Shown here: piece by piece, positions 30,516 to 40,539 of the stretch
How positions within the stretch are numbered: position 1 is the first letter of the stretch
Layout: each line of letters opens with the position of its first letter
Assembly: GCA_905221605.1 (NCBI GenBank)
Contig: CAJNDS010002568.1
Location: forward strand, 347,501-411,500
DNA length: 64,000 nucleotides
From: Symbiodinium natans
Lineage: Eukaryota; Sar; Dinophyceae; Suessiales; Symbiodiniaceae
Reading direction: 5' to 3'
The notes under the pieces: generated by a model
What the model was told of the DNA's origin: nothing
What the model saw: the letters and a program-made list of their open reading frames with translations, nothing else
Databases searched by the model: none
Made by a program: the position numbers and the translations under genes

Positions 30516-30603
30516 ACTTGGAGGTTCAGGGTACTTAGTAACCCATAAAAAACGTAGTCATAACCCACAAAAAAGCCCCTTAAGTACCCTAATAGGGTAC
30601 CCG
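30516..30603. mobile_element. Family B half copy with right arm missing
   Basis: ACTTGGAGGTTCAGGGTACT starts the element. The interior (TAACCCATAAAAAACG, CCTTAAGTACCCTAATAGGG) resembles the copy at 48094. The right arm is replaced by the telomeric tract that begins at 30604. Confidence 0.6.
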
Positions 30604-31396
30604 AAACCCTGAACCCTAAACCCTGAACCCTGAACTAAACCCTAAACCCTAAACCCTAAACCCTAAACCCTAAACCCTAAACCCTAAACCCTAAACCCTA
30701 AACCCTAAACCCTAATAGGGTATGAACCCTAAACCCTAAACCCTGAACTAAACCCTAAACTAAACCCTAAACCCTACGGCATACCAAGGGTCTGCTCTTC
30801 TGCGACTTTGAGAAGCTCATCCGGCTTCTCCTGGTAGCCCTAAACCCTAAACCCTAAACCCTAAACCCGAAACCCTTTGTTTGAACCCGGACTCTTTACG
30901 TCAGCTGGCACGATGACAATTGCAACCCGAAACCCAAAACCCAAAAAACCCCCCCCCCCCCCGCCCCCCCTCACCCTCCCCCGATCTCGAGGGTCAAGGG
31001 CTTGGGGTTGAGGGTCTAGGGTTTGGGGTTGGGAGTTCTTGTTTTAGGATTTAGGGTTGGTTTGGGATTTAGGATCTTGGGTTTAGGCTTTTTTTTTTGG
31101 GGGGGGGGGTTATGGTTTAGGCGGCCTTGCTAGCCATTTAAGCTGGAGCAGTAGCATGGAGATCAGCCTGAGTCCCTGGAAACAACTCTTAAACCAGGCC
31201 GAAGAGGCATCTTGGCATTCCAGCAGAGGGTAGCTGGTAGCCCTTAACCCTAAACCCTAAACCCTAAACCCTAAACCCTAAACCAGCATGGGGCTTGGAT
31301 CCCTAAACCCTAAACCCTATAGGCAGAACTTAAAGTTGAAGCCTGCTTGCCCAAATGCCCTCCCCTAAGCCCCTGCTGGTGAGACCCCTTTTCTTT
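30604..31396. other. Telomeric tracts with unique pieces
   Basis: CCCTAAA units lie at 30604-30778 with a copied TAATAGGGTA scrap inside, and again at 30838-30872 and 31247-31308. A C-run lies at 30949-30969 and a T-then-G run at 31090-31110. No gene is seen. Confidence 0.6.
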
Positions 31397-31746
31397 CCCT
31401 AAACCCTAAACCCTAAACCCCTAAACCCCTAAACTAACCCGTAAACCCGTAAACCCCGTAAACCCGTAAACCCCTAAACCCCTAAACTAACCCCGTGAAC
31501 CCCTAAACCCCTAAACCCTAAACCCTCAACCCCTAAACCCCCCAACCACTAAACCCCTAAACCCTAAACCCCTAAACCCCTAAACCCCTACACCCTAAAC
31601 CCTAAACCCACAACCACTAAACCCTAAACCCTAAACCCTAAACCCTAAACCCTACACCCCCAACCACTAAGCCCCTAAACCCCTAAACCCCTAAACCCCT
31701 AAACCCCTACACCCCTAAACCCTGAACCCTAAACCCTAAACCCCTA
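31397..31746 (-). repeat. Long variant-rich telomeric tract
   Basis: About 350 bp of CCCTAAA, CCCCTAAA, CCCGTAAA and CCACTAAA units in mixed order, one of the longest tracts in the window. Confidence 0.9.
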
Positions 31747-31750
31747 ACTG

Positions 31751-31837
31751 CCGCCGTGCATCGACGATGTTCTGCTCGAGCCGAAGCCACAGCGGTTGCC
31801 GCGAGCCACTTTTGAGCTCCGCTGGATACACCTGTGA
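31751..31837 (+). pseudogene. Coding-like shard between outward telomeric tracts
   Basis: The plus frame reads PPCIDDVLLEPKPQRLPRAT then FELRWIHL. A donor-like CACCT|GTGAGC sits at its end, so it could be an exon rather than a relic. No family is recognised. Confidence 0.4.
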
Positions 31838-31854
31838 GCCGATTTTGTGTTTGT

Positions 31855-31976
31855 TAGGGTTTAGGGTTTAGGGTTTAGGGTTTAGGGTTTAGGGTTTAGG
31901 GTTTAGGGTTTAGGGTTTAGGGTTTAGGGTTTAGGGTTTAGGGTTTAGGGTTTAGGGTTTAGGGTTTAGGGTTTGG
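31855..31976 (+). repeat. Interstitial telomeric tract
   Basis: About 17 perfect TTTAGGG units, the longest homogeneous plus-strand run together with 51873 and 55178. Confidence 0.95.
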
Positions 31977-32058
31977 GGGGATTTAGGGTTCAGGGTTCGG
32001 GGTGTTTAGGAAAAATCTGCATGTGTATCCCAAAACGACGCCCATCATACACCTCCGA

Positions 32059-32108
32059 GGGGTGGAGGGGTGGAGGGGTGGAGGGGTGGAGGGGTGGAGG
32101 GGCGGAGG
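32059..32108 (+). repeat. GGGGTGGA minisatellite
   Basis: Five to six tandem GAGGGGTGGA-type decamers. Confidence 0.85.
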
Positions 32109-32202
32109 CACTGTGTTTTAACTTCACGATTTAAACAGAACTTTTATACTACCTCCATGGCTCCGGGGGCCTGGCCGCCCTCCACACATTTAAACAACTA
32201 CA

Positions 32203-32291
32203 CCGTGTATATTTTTGAGAACTTTAGTAAAAACAATTTGTTTAATATCCTCTTGGGTTTAGATAAACAAAAATACAAAAATCTCAGAGGA
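32203..32291. mobile_element. Family I copy 2
   Basis: The core TTTAATATCCTCTTGGGTTT followed by AGATAAACAAAAATACAAAA matches 12191-12280. ATTTTTGAGA and ATCTCAGAGG at the two ends suggest degenerate inverted ends. Confidence 0.45.
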
Positions 32292-32500
32292 AAATACATT
32301 TAGGATTCAGGGTTTAGGGTTTGAAGAGAGTCTACAAAATTAAGGCACTATAGCGACCCTCCGAGGTAGGCGCTGGATTGTGCGCCACCGCTTTCAGGAT
32401 ATCCTTGGCGTGCAAGGATGGACGAGCTTTGGGGATTAGGGTTTAGGGTTTAGGGTTTAGGGTTTAGGGTTTTAGGGCAGTGGGCGGTAGCTATGTCTCT

Positions 32501-32665
32501 CAGGGCAGTTACATGGTCCCTGATCATATGGGCCTTTAAAAAAGGGACCCCTCCTATACCCCTCATATACCCTAAACCCTAAACCCTAAACCCTAAACCC
32601 TAAACCCTAAACCCTTTAGAACCCAAGGGCCCATACTTCAGACCTCTGTAACGAAGGTAAGGCAA
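32501..32665. mobile_element. Family G copy 2, split by a CCCTAAA tract
   Basis: GGGCAGTTACATGGTCCCT at the left and AACCCAAGGGCCCATACTTC with ACGAAGGTAAGG at the right align with 221-368. Six to seven CCCTAAA units (32570-32616) sit between CATATACC and TTAGAACCC, where copy 1 has none. Confidence 0.75.
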
Positions 32666-33496
32666 TGAAACCCGAAACGCTAAACCCGAACGAGTTCCCT
32701 AAAACACTAAAACCCTCAAACCCTACAACCCTAAATCCGTAAAACCCGAAAAGCCCTACAACCCTAAAACCCTACAACCTTAAATCCCAACAACCATACA
32801 ACCCCAAAACCCTACAATCCTAAAACCTTCAGGGGTGAAAGAGTAAGTGTCGCAGGTCCCCTTGCAGCTGTGAGGCCTGCAGAGTGGAACAGCTCACCCC
32901 GAAGGGGCAGGCGCGTGCAACAAAACAAAGGGTTTAGGGTTTAGTGGTTAGATAAGGTTTAGCGCTTAGTTTAGGGTTTCAAGCTTAGGGTTTAAAGTTT
33001 CGGTTTAGGGATTCTGTTTAGCATTTGAGGTTTGAGAGGCTCTTCTAACAATCGTTGCTATTGTTACTCTTAGGTTTTTGTCTTTCGTCGCAGCGCACGC
33101 TTGACATATGGGGGGTTGACCTTTATGATGTGCCTCTCTTGGGCACACAACTTTTCTCCCCAAAACTAGGGCGTAGGCTTTAGGGTTTAGGGTTTAGGGT
33201 CTAGGGTTTAGGGCTATACAATTCAGAAACCCTGACTACTAACCCATCGATTCACTCAAGTCTTGAAGCCCAAAGGGTTTAGGGTTTAGGGTTTAGGGGG
33301 TTTGGGGTTTAGGGTTTAGGGTTAGGGCAGCTACTGAATGCCCAAATGCCCCGAAGACTCAAGCTCGAATGCTTAAACTTCCCCCTTAAACCCTAAACCT
33401 GAAACCCTAAACCCTAAACACTACACCCACTGCAGCTGTGGAACGACGGCTCCTTCCCGAGGGATGAAGTTGTGCGACAAGTGAAGCCTGGGTTCA
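32666..33496. other. Mosaic spacer
   Basis: Degenerate CCCTACAA/CCCTAAAA units occupy 32690-32830. TTTAGGG patches lie at 32930-33010, 33178-33215 and 33275-33325. The rest is unrecognised. Confidence 0.5.
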
Positions 33497-33600
33497 GTTT
33501 AGGGTTTAAGGTTTAGGGTTTAGGGTTTAGGGTTTAGGGTTTAGGGTTTAGGGTTTAGGGTTTAGGGTTTAGGGTTTAGGGTTTAGGGTTTAGGGTTGAG
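33497..33600 (+). repeat. Interstitial telomeric tract
   Basis: About 14 TTTAGGG units, ending in one TTGAGGG. Confidence 0.95.
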
Positions 33601-33705
33601 GGTTTCTAGGCTCTAGGGCTTCTACCTTGGACCCTTGAGGTTGTACGCTTGGGTTTTCCGGTCCCTTTTTAAGCATCCCTAAGGGAATATACGGGCCATA
33701 TTAGA

Positions 33706-33847
33706 AGTAGGAGGCTCACGCTACTTCGTAACCCAACTGTAGCTGCACTTATAGCCCAATCATAACCCCATGAGGGTACTTAAGGGGCTTATTTGTGGGC
33801 TATAACTACACTTATCAAGGTTACTAGTACCCGGAACCTCCAAGTAG
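33706..33847. mobile_element. Family B long copy, uninterrupted
   Basis: AAGTAGGAGGCTCACGCTAC at the left pairs with TACCCGGAACCTCCAAGTAG at the right. The interior has inverted GCACTTATAGCCCAATC and GGGCTATAACTACACTTAT, so most of the element can fold back. Confidence 0.7.
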
Positions 33848-34729
33848 GTTGCTACAGCACCTCCGAAAGGGGCCCATACCTGAAGGAGTCAACTCAATGG
33901 ACAAATTCGATAACAGATGGGTAGCTCTTCAAAATTGAATGTTTTGGCAAACCATTGCAGTGGGTCTTTGCTACCCCTAGTATTTTTTATGAGCTGATTT
34001 GAATCACCGTACTAGTTTGGGTGTTGCCAACCCCCCCCCCCCCTCCCACGGTTGGGATGTCTTCGGATTGTTCCCATCTCGGCTTGACCTCCTAGAGTAC
34101 GGGCACGGCAGTCCGTTCCTCGGATCCCTTTCTCTCCGAAACCCCAACACCCTACACCCTACACCCTAAACCCTAAACCCTAAACCCTAAACCCTAAACC
34201 CTAAACCCTGAAACCCTACACCCCAGCGGTGAGTTAAAGTGAATTTACACCAGCTCGGGACCCTTCCTTCTCGAACCCACTGAAAAAGATTCCCCAGGAT
34301 GATCCTCTTAAACGGTTTAGGGTTTAGGGTTTAGGGTTTAGGGTTTAGGGTTTAGGGTTAGCATCATATCTCCCAAGGGCCTACCCAGTCTCTACGCCTG
34401 AAACCCGGAACCCTCACGCTGGAACCCATCTTGGGCCCAGGCCTGTTAGTGCTAATTGGGGGCTTCGTTGTTCTTGCTTCTTGAGAAGTTGAACAACCCT
34501 AAACCCTAAACCCCGGTTTCTCATGATGGGCCACAGGACTTAAGCAGGAGAACGCCCACCCCATTTGCAGAGATCCAGCATGGACCACCCAACACACAGA
34601 TGCGCACCCCTAAACCCTAAACCCTAAACCCAGAACCCTAAACCCTATACCCCTAAACTTCCTAAACCCCCAAGCCCCTGAACAGGTCATCCGTTCCTTC
34701 TTGGCGCCGGATCTGGCGACCCTCTGACC
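33848..34729. other. Mosaic spacer
   Basis: A C-run lies at 34031-34043. CCCTAAA occupies 34146-34210 and TTTAGGG 34315-34362. Short CCCTAAA patches lie at 34497-34513 and 34606-34660. No gene is recognised. Confidence 0.5.
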
Positions 34730-34953
34730 TACTCGGAGGTTCATGGTACTTAGTGGCCCGATTATGAATGCACGTTGTAACCCATTTTCAAATCCCTATT
34801 AGGGTAATTCAGGGGCCGAAATGCGGGATATATCTACACTTATAATGGGTTACCCTAAACCCTAAACCCTCAAAACACTCATAATAGGTTACTGAAAACA
34901 CTTATTTGTGGGTTAGAACTACAAGAAGTACAGTACCCTGAACCTCCAAGTAG
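34730..34953. mobile_element. Family B long copy carrying a telomeric insertion
   Basis: ACTCGGAGGTTCATGGTACT at the left pairs with CAGTACCCTGAACCTCCAAG at the right. Between TAATGGGTTA and CAAAACACTC sit two to three CCCTAAA units (34852-34870). Confidence 0.7.
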
Positions 34954-35745
34954 TCATGAAAGGGTCAGATCGAGGTGGGCGACGCGCCGGGCTTAGGGTT
35001 TCGGGTTTAGGGACCCCAAACTCTAAACCCCAAACCCTAAACCCTAAACGCTTTGGGTTCACCAGGGCTGCAGGAATCAAGGCTCCCAACGAGGGCCACA
35101 CGGGCAGAGGGGGGGGGGGAAGCGGGGGGGGGGGGGGGGGGGGCGGGTTAGGGGTTAGGGCTTAGGGTTTAGGGTGTAGGGGGCTTCTTATCACCTGTTT
35201 TCTTGAAGACAAAATGCGAGGGTGGGGGGAGATGTGCCTCCTCATCGCGTGTAGGAATTGGTGCTAGAGAGTTCTATGTTTAGAGGGCTAGCTCGACTTC
35301 CCTGACCAGGCTGGTTCTTGAGGGAAGTAGGCCCGATGCCACAAACCCTAAACCCTACGCCCTACACCCTAAACCCTTAAAGGGTACATATGGGGCCCGA
35401 TTTCCCTCGATCCCTACGAAGAACCAGGGGGTACCTTGCATCGGGCAAGTCATCTCAGCTTGCAGCCTCGGCTTCTTTGTGGCCATACAACAGCCTCATG
35501 AAGCTAAAGGCCCATGCACCTAAGCCTAAACCCTAAACCCGAAACCCTAAAGCCTGTACCCTAAACCCTACACCCTAAACCCTAAACCCGAAACCCTACC
35601 TTCTCAACCTTTAGACTGAAGTGCCGCAAAAGTTGCTCCTGCGCAGGGACGGGGGTGTTCACGAGCCAATCCTTATCATGGCGGTGTAGGGTTTAGGGCT
35701 TAGGGTCCAGGGTTTAGGGTTCAGGGGTCAGGGCGAGCTGTGCAG
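34954..35745. other. Mosaic spacer with G-rich run
   Basis: CCCCAAA/CCCTAAA units lie at 35015-35050. G-rich runs occupy 35109-35145. Degenerate CCCTAAA lies at 35525-35600 and TTTAGGG at 35685-35725. No gene is seen. Confidence 0.5.
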
Positions 35746-35762
35746 GCCACGGTTTGAATGAG

Positions 35763-37180
35763 CCCAAAACCCCCAAGACCCCCAAGACCCCAAGACCCCC
35801 AAGACCCCCAAGACCCCCAAGACCCCCAAGACCCCCAAAGACCCCCAAAGACCCCCAAGACCCCCAAGACCCCCAAGACCCCCAAGACCCCCCAAGACCA
35901 CCCAAGACCCCCAAGACCCCCCAAGACCCCCAAGACCCCAAGCCCCCAAGACCCCCAAGACCCCAAGACCCCCAAGAGCCAAGAAGACCCCAAGACCCAA
36001 GCCACCCAAGCCCCCAAGACCCCAAGAACCCAAGACCCCAAGACCCCCAAAGACCCCCAAGCCCCCCAAAACCCAAAAACACCACAAAACCCCCAAGACA
36101 AGACCCCCAAGACCCCAGAGCCACAGACCCAACGACCCCCCAAGACCCCAACAAAAGACCCCCAAGACGACCCCCCAAGGACCCCACACCAAGACCCCCA
36201 CACCCCAAGACCCCTACCAAGACCCCCACCAAGACCCCCACCAAGACCCCCACCAAGACCCCCACCAAGACCCCCACCAAGACCCCCACCAAGAACCCCA
36301 CCAAGACCCCCAAGACCACCAAGACCCCCACCCAAGACCCCCCAAGACCCCCCAAGACCGCCTGGAAGGTCTTGGCGGGTCTTGGGGGGTCTTGGGGGGG
36401 TCTTGGGGGGTCTTGGGGGGTCTTGGGGGGTCTTGGGGGGTCTTGGGGGTCTTGGGGGGTCTTGGGAGGTCTTCGGGGGTCTTGGGGGTGGGGGTGTTGG
36501 GGGGTGTTGGGGGGGGGGGGTCTTGGGGGGTCTTGGCTTGGTTGCGGGGGGGGGGGCTTGCAGGTTCTTGGGGGTCTTGGGGGGTCTTGGGGGGCCAAAC
36601 ACCACAAGACCCCCCCCCCAAAGCCCCCCAAGACCCAAGACACCCAAGACCCCCCAAGAGACCCCAAGACCAACCAAAGGGACCCCCAAAAAAAGGACCC
36701 AAGGAACCCCAAAACCCCCCCCCAAGACCCCCAAGACAACCCCCAAGACCCCCAAGACCCCCCAAGACCCCCCCAAAGACCCCCAAGACCACCAAGACCC
36801 CCCCCCAAAGACCCCCCAAGACCCCAAGACCCCCCAAAGGACCCCCAAAGACCCCCCAAGACCCCCCAAACCCCCCCAAGACCCCCAAGCCCCCCAAGGA
36901 CCCAAGACCCCCAAGGACCCCAAGACCCCCAAGAGCCCCAAGACCCCAAGACCCCCAAGACCCCCAGACCCCAAGACCCCCAAGACCCCCAAGACCCCCA
37001 AGACCCCCAAGACCCCACAAGACCCCAAGACACCCCAAACCCCAAAACCCAAAAACCCAAAACCCAACCCAAAACCCCAAACCCCCAAAACCCAAACCCC
37101 CAAACCCCCAAACCCCCAAACCCCCAAACCCCCAAACCCCCAAACCCCCAAACCCCCAAACCCCCAAACCCCTAAACCCC
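35763..37180. repeat. 1.4-kb CCCCCAAGA minisatellite with inverted core
   Basis: C-rich units CCCCCAAGA run to about 36361 (with a 12-bp ACCCCCACCAAG sub-array at 36210-36305). The array then flips to TCTTGGGGGG on the same strand (36362-36596) and back to C-rich units. At 37075-37170 the unit becomes CCCCCAAA and then CCCCTAAA and CCCTAAA. Six overlapping long ORFs here (PKTP- or GGLG-type repeats) are translations of the array, not genes. Confidence 0.95.
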
Positions 37181-37544
37181 TAAACCCTTAAACCCTAAAC
37201 CAATGTAACTTCTGGCCCAAGGCATCCCTAACATTTAACATCCCGGGCGCCTTCTTTGTTCTCCGAAGACCCCAATCTCCTCAACCCTAAACCCTAGACC
37301 CTAAACCCCCAAAATAACGCAGCAAGACTCAAGTGCCCAGAAGGGCACTCCGGCAGACCCTACAGTAATGCAATTTATGACCATAAACCCCAAAAAGAAG
37401 ATAGGACTTGGGTTCGGAAGGCCAGAGCCCTACACCCGCAACCCCAAACCTAAACCTCAAACACTACTTCAACCCTAACCCAAAACCCGAAAAAATAAAA
37501 AATAAAAAAACAGAACCCTAAACCCTAAACCCTAAGGTTGGGAT
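37181..37544. other. Mosaic spacer
   Basis: Short CCCTAAA patches lie near 37183-37200, 37284-37308 and 37512-37535 in unrecognised DNA. Confidence 0.5.
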
Positions 37545-37630
37545 TTAGAGCTGGCCGGCGGCCATCATGGAGCTGGCGAAGGCCCGGCCCAGCTGATTTT
37601 TGAAGAGCTTGATGACGCGCACTGCCTTGG
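37545..37630 (-). pseudogene. Coding-like shard
   Basis: The minus frame reads PKAVRVIKLFKNQLGRAFAS then SMMAAGQL and a TAA. CCCTAAA flanks it on the left and TTTAGGG on the right. It looks like genuine coding sequence, possibly a 3' exon, but I recognise no family. Confidence 0.45.
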
Positions 37631-37760
37631 GTTTAGGGTTTAGGGTTTAGGGTTGAGGGTTGAGGGTTGAGGGTTGAGGGTTTAGGGTTTAGGGCACTTC
37701 AGCCCTGACGGCCCTAAGGCTCGGATATTGGACAAGCAGCTTGCGACTTAGGATTTAGAA
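37631..37760. repeat. TTTAGGG/TTGAGGG tract and spacer
   Basis: Telomeric units at 37630-37695 include four TTGAGGG variants in a row, flanked by normal units. Confidence 0.8.
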
Positions 37761-37832
37761 TATGTTTTGGGATGTTCCCCCTTATACTAGTAGTCGACTG
37801 TTTGTAAAAGGGGGAACATCCCAAAATATGTT
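37761..37832. mobile_element. MITE family A copy 4, compact near-perfect hairpin
   Basis: TATGTTTTGGGATGTTCCCC and GGGGAACATCCCAAAATATG are inverted repeats, with TTATACTAGTAGTCGACTGT in the loop region. This is the cleanest foldback of the family. Confidence 0.8.
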
Positions 37833-37902
37833 TAACATCTGGGGTGTAAGATTTGCCAAACAAGGGGCTATTCTTTTAATGAAGACCCAACACGGCTACA
37901 CC

Positions 37903-38043
37903 ACTAAACCCTTAACCCTAAACCCTAAACCCTAAATCCTAAACCCTAAACCCTTAAACCCTTAAACCCTTAAACCCTTAAACCCTTAAACCCTTAAACC
38001 CTTAAACCCTTAAACCCTTAAACCCTTAAACCCTTAACCCTTA
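37903..38043 (-). repeat. CCCTTAAA telomeric-variant tract
   Basis: CCCTAAA units change into a homogeneous CCCTTAAA octamer run of about 11 copies. Confidence 0.9.
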
Positions 38044-38089
38044 AGTACGTAGGACCTTTCTGCTCTATTTGGCTTTGCTCTCTGCCTGA

Positions 38090-40500
38090 CTAACTTTTCA
38101 GGACTTTAAGGATTTTAAGGATTTTAAAGATTTTAAAAAGGCTTTAAAATCCTTAAAACCCTTAAAGTTTTTGGAAAATCCATTTCCTAACACTTTAAGG
38201 ATTTTAAGGGTTTTAAGGCCTTTTTAAAATCTTTAAAACCCTTAAAATCCTTAAAGTTTTTGGAAAATCCATTTCCAAAAATTTTAAGGATTTTAAGGGT
38301 TTTAAGGCCTTTTTAAAACCTTTAAAATCCTTAAAATCCTTAAAGTTTTTGGAAAATCCATTTCCAAAAATTTTAAGGATTTTAAGGATTTTAAAGATTT
38401 TAAAGGGGTCCCGGAGGCCCAGGGGCCCCGGGCCACCTTTTAAAATCTTTAAAACCTTTAAAATCTTTAAAACCCTTAAAGTTTTTGGAAAATCCATTTC
38501 CTAAAACTTTAAGGATTTTAAGGGTTTTAAGGCCTTTTTAAAACCTTTAAAATCCTTAAAATCCTTAAAGTTTTTGGAAAACCCACTTCCAAAAAGTTTA
38601 AGGATTTTAAGGATTTTAAAGATTTTAAAGATTTTTAAAGGGGTCCCGGAGGCCCAGGAGCCCCGGGCCACCTTTTAAAATCTTTAAAACCTTTAAAATC
38701 TTTAAAATCCTTAAAGTTTTTGGAAAATCCATTTCCTAAAACTTTAAGGATTTTAAGGGTTTTAAGGCCTTTTTAAAACCTTTAAAATCCTTAAAATCCT
38801 TAAAGTTTTTGGAAAATCCACTTCCAAAAATTTTAAGGATTTTAAGGATTTTAAGGATTTTAAAGATTTTAAAGGGGTCCCGGAGGCCCAGGAGCCCCGG
38901 GCCACCTTTTAAAATCTTTAAAACCATTAAAATCTTTAAAATCCTTAAAGTTTTTGGAAAATCCATTTCCTAAAACTTTAAGGATTTTAAGGGTTTTAAG
39001 GCCTTTTTAAAACCTTTAAAATCCTTAAAATCCTTAAAGTTTTTGGAAAATCCATTTCCAAAAATTTTAAGGATTTTAAGGATTTTAAGGATTTTAAGGA
39101 TTTTAAAGATTTTAAAGGGGTCCCGGAGGCCCAGGAGCCCCGGGCCACCTTTTAAAATCTTTAAAGCCTTTAAAATCTTTAAAACCCTTAAAGTTTTTGG
39201 AAAATCCATTTCCTAAAACTTTAAGGATTTTAAGGGTTTTAAGGCCTTTTTAAAACCTTTAAAATCCTTAAAATCCTTAAAGTTTTTGGAAAATCCACTT
39301 CCAAAAATTTTAAGGATTTTAAGGATTTTAAAGATTTTAAAGGGGTCCCGGAGGCCCAGGAGCCCCGGGCCACCTTTTAAAATCTTTAAAACCTTTAAAA
39401 TCTTTAAAATCCTTAAAGTTTTTGGAAAATCCATTTCCTAAAACTTTAAGGATTTTAAGGGTTTTAAGGCCTTTTTAAAACCTTTAAAATCCTTAAAACC
39501 CTTAAAAGTTTTTGGAAAATCCACTTCCAAAAGTTTTAAGGATTTTAAGGATTTTAAGGATTTTAAAGATTTTAAAGGGGTCCCGGAGGCCCAGGAGCCC
39601 CGGGCCACCTTTTAAAATCTTTAAAACCTTTAAAATCCTTAAAATCCTTAAAGTTTTTGGAAAATCCATTTCCTAAAACTTTAAGGATTTTAAGGGTTTT
39701 AAGGCCTTTTTAAAACCTTTAAAATCCTTAAAATCCTTAAAGTTTTTGGAAAATCCATTTCCAAAAGTTTTAAAGATTTTAAGGATTTTAAGGATTTTAA
39801 GATTTTAAAGGGGTCCCGGAGGCCCAGGAGCCCCGGGCCACCTTTTAAAATCTTTAAAACCTTTAAAATCTTTAAAACCCTTAAAGTTTTTGGAAAATCC
39901 ATTTCCTAAAACTTTAAGGATTTTAAGGGTTTTAAGGCCTTTTTAAAACCTTTAAAATCCTTAAAATCCTTAAAGTTTTTGGTTTTTGGAAAATTTCCAT
40001 TAAAATCCTTAAGGAAAAATTTTAAGGATTTTAAGGATTTTAAATGGGCCTCCAGAAAGGCGCGGCTCGATTTGGCCAAATTTTGCCGGGCAGGCTCCGG
40101 GCAAAATTTGGCCCGGAGCCTGTCCGGCAAAATTTGGCCAAATCGAGCCGCGCATTTCTCATCGCATACGAAGAGCAACCCGATTTGGCCAAATTTTGCC
40201 CGGAGCCTGCCCGGCAAAATTTGGCCAAATCGAGCCGCGACCTTCTGGAGGCCCGAAATTATTTAACTTCAAAATACTTAACATCCTTAAAGTTTTTGGA
40301 AAATCCCTTTCCAAAAATTTTATGGATTTTAAAGATTTTAAAGGGGTCCTGGAGGCCTAGGGGCACCGGGCCACCTTTTAAAATCTTTTAAAATCCTTAA
40401 AACCTTTAAAATCCTTAAAATCCTTAAAGTGTTTGGAAAACTTTAAGGGTTTTTAAGGATTTTAAGGAATTTAAGGAATCCAAAAGATTTAAAAAAGAGC
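38090..40500. repeat. AT-rich higher-order satellite, ~235-bp period
   Basis: The basic unit is TTTTAAGGAT and its inverse ATCCTTAAAA. These are arranged into a higher-order repeat of about 226-244 bp containing TTTTTGGAAAATCCATTTCC and a GC-rich block GGGGTCCCGGAGGCCCAGGA, followed by CCCCGGGCCACC. The GC block recurs near 38403, 38639, 38875, 39117, 39344, 39577, 39810 and 40344. The repeated minus-strand ORFs (DFPKTLRILKILK-type) are translations of the array. Confidence 0.95.
40045..40256. mobile_element. GC-rich foldback element inside the AT-rich satellite
   Basis: The left arm starts GGGCCTCCAGAAAGGCGCGG and continues with CTCGATTTGGCCAAATTTTG and CCGGGCAGGCTCCGGGC. The right arm repeats it inverted down to CCTTCTGGAGGCCC. 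Arms exceed 60 bp and are nearly perfect. A further inverted pair in the middle flanks a short loop (TTTCTCATCGCATACGAAGA). Confidence 0.85.
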
Positions 40501-40539
40501 CGCCCAAAGAAGTTTAATCATCTAATTTAGGAATTTAAG

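Noticed and set aside
35714-37191. Six overlapping ORFs of 260-480 codons (PKTP-rich or GGLG-rich)
   Set aside because: They are open in all frames because the DNA is a C-rich minisatellite without stop codons; both strands give equally long ORFs.
38213-39902. Repeated minus-strand ORFs reading DFPKTLRILKILK
   Set aside because: Translations of the AT-rich satellite. They end and restart with each ~235-bp unit and vary only where the repeat varies.
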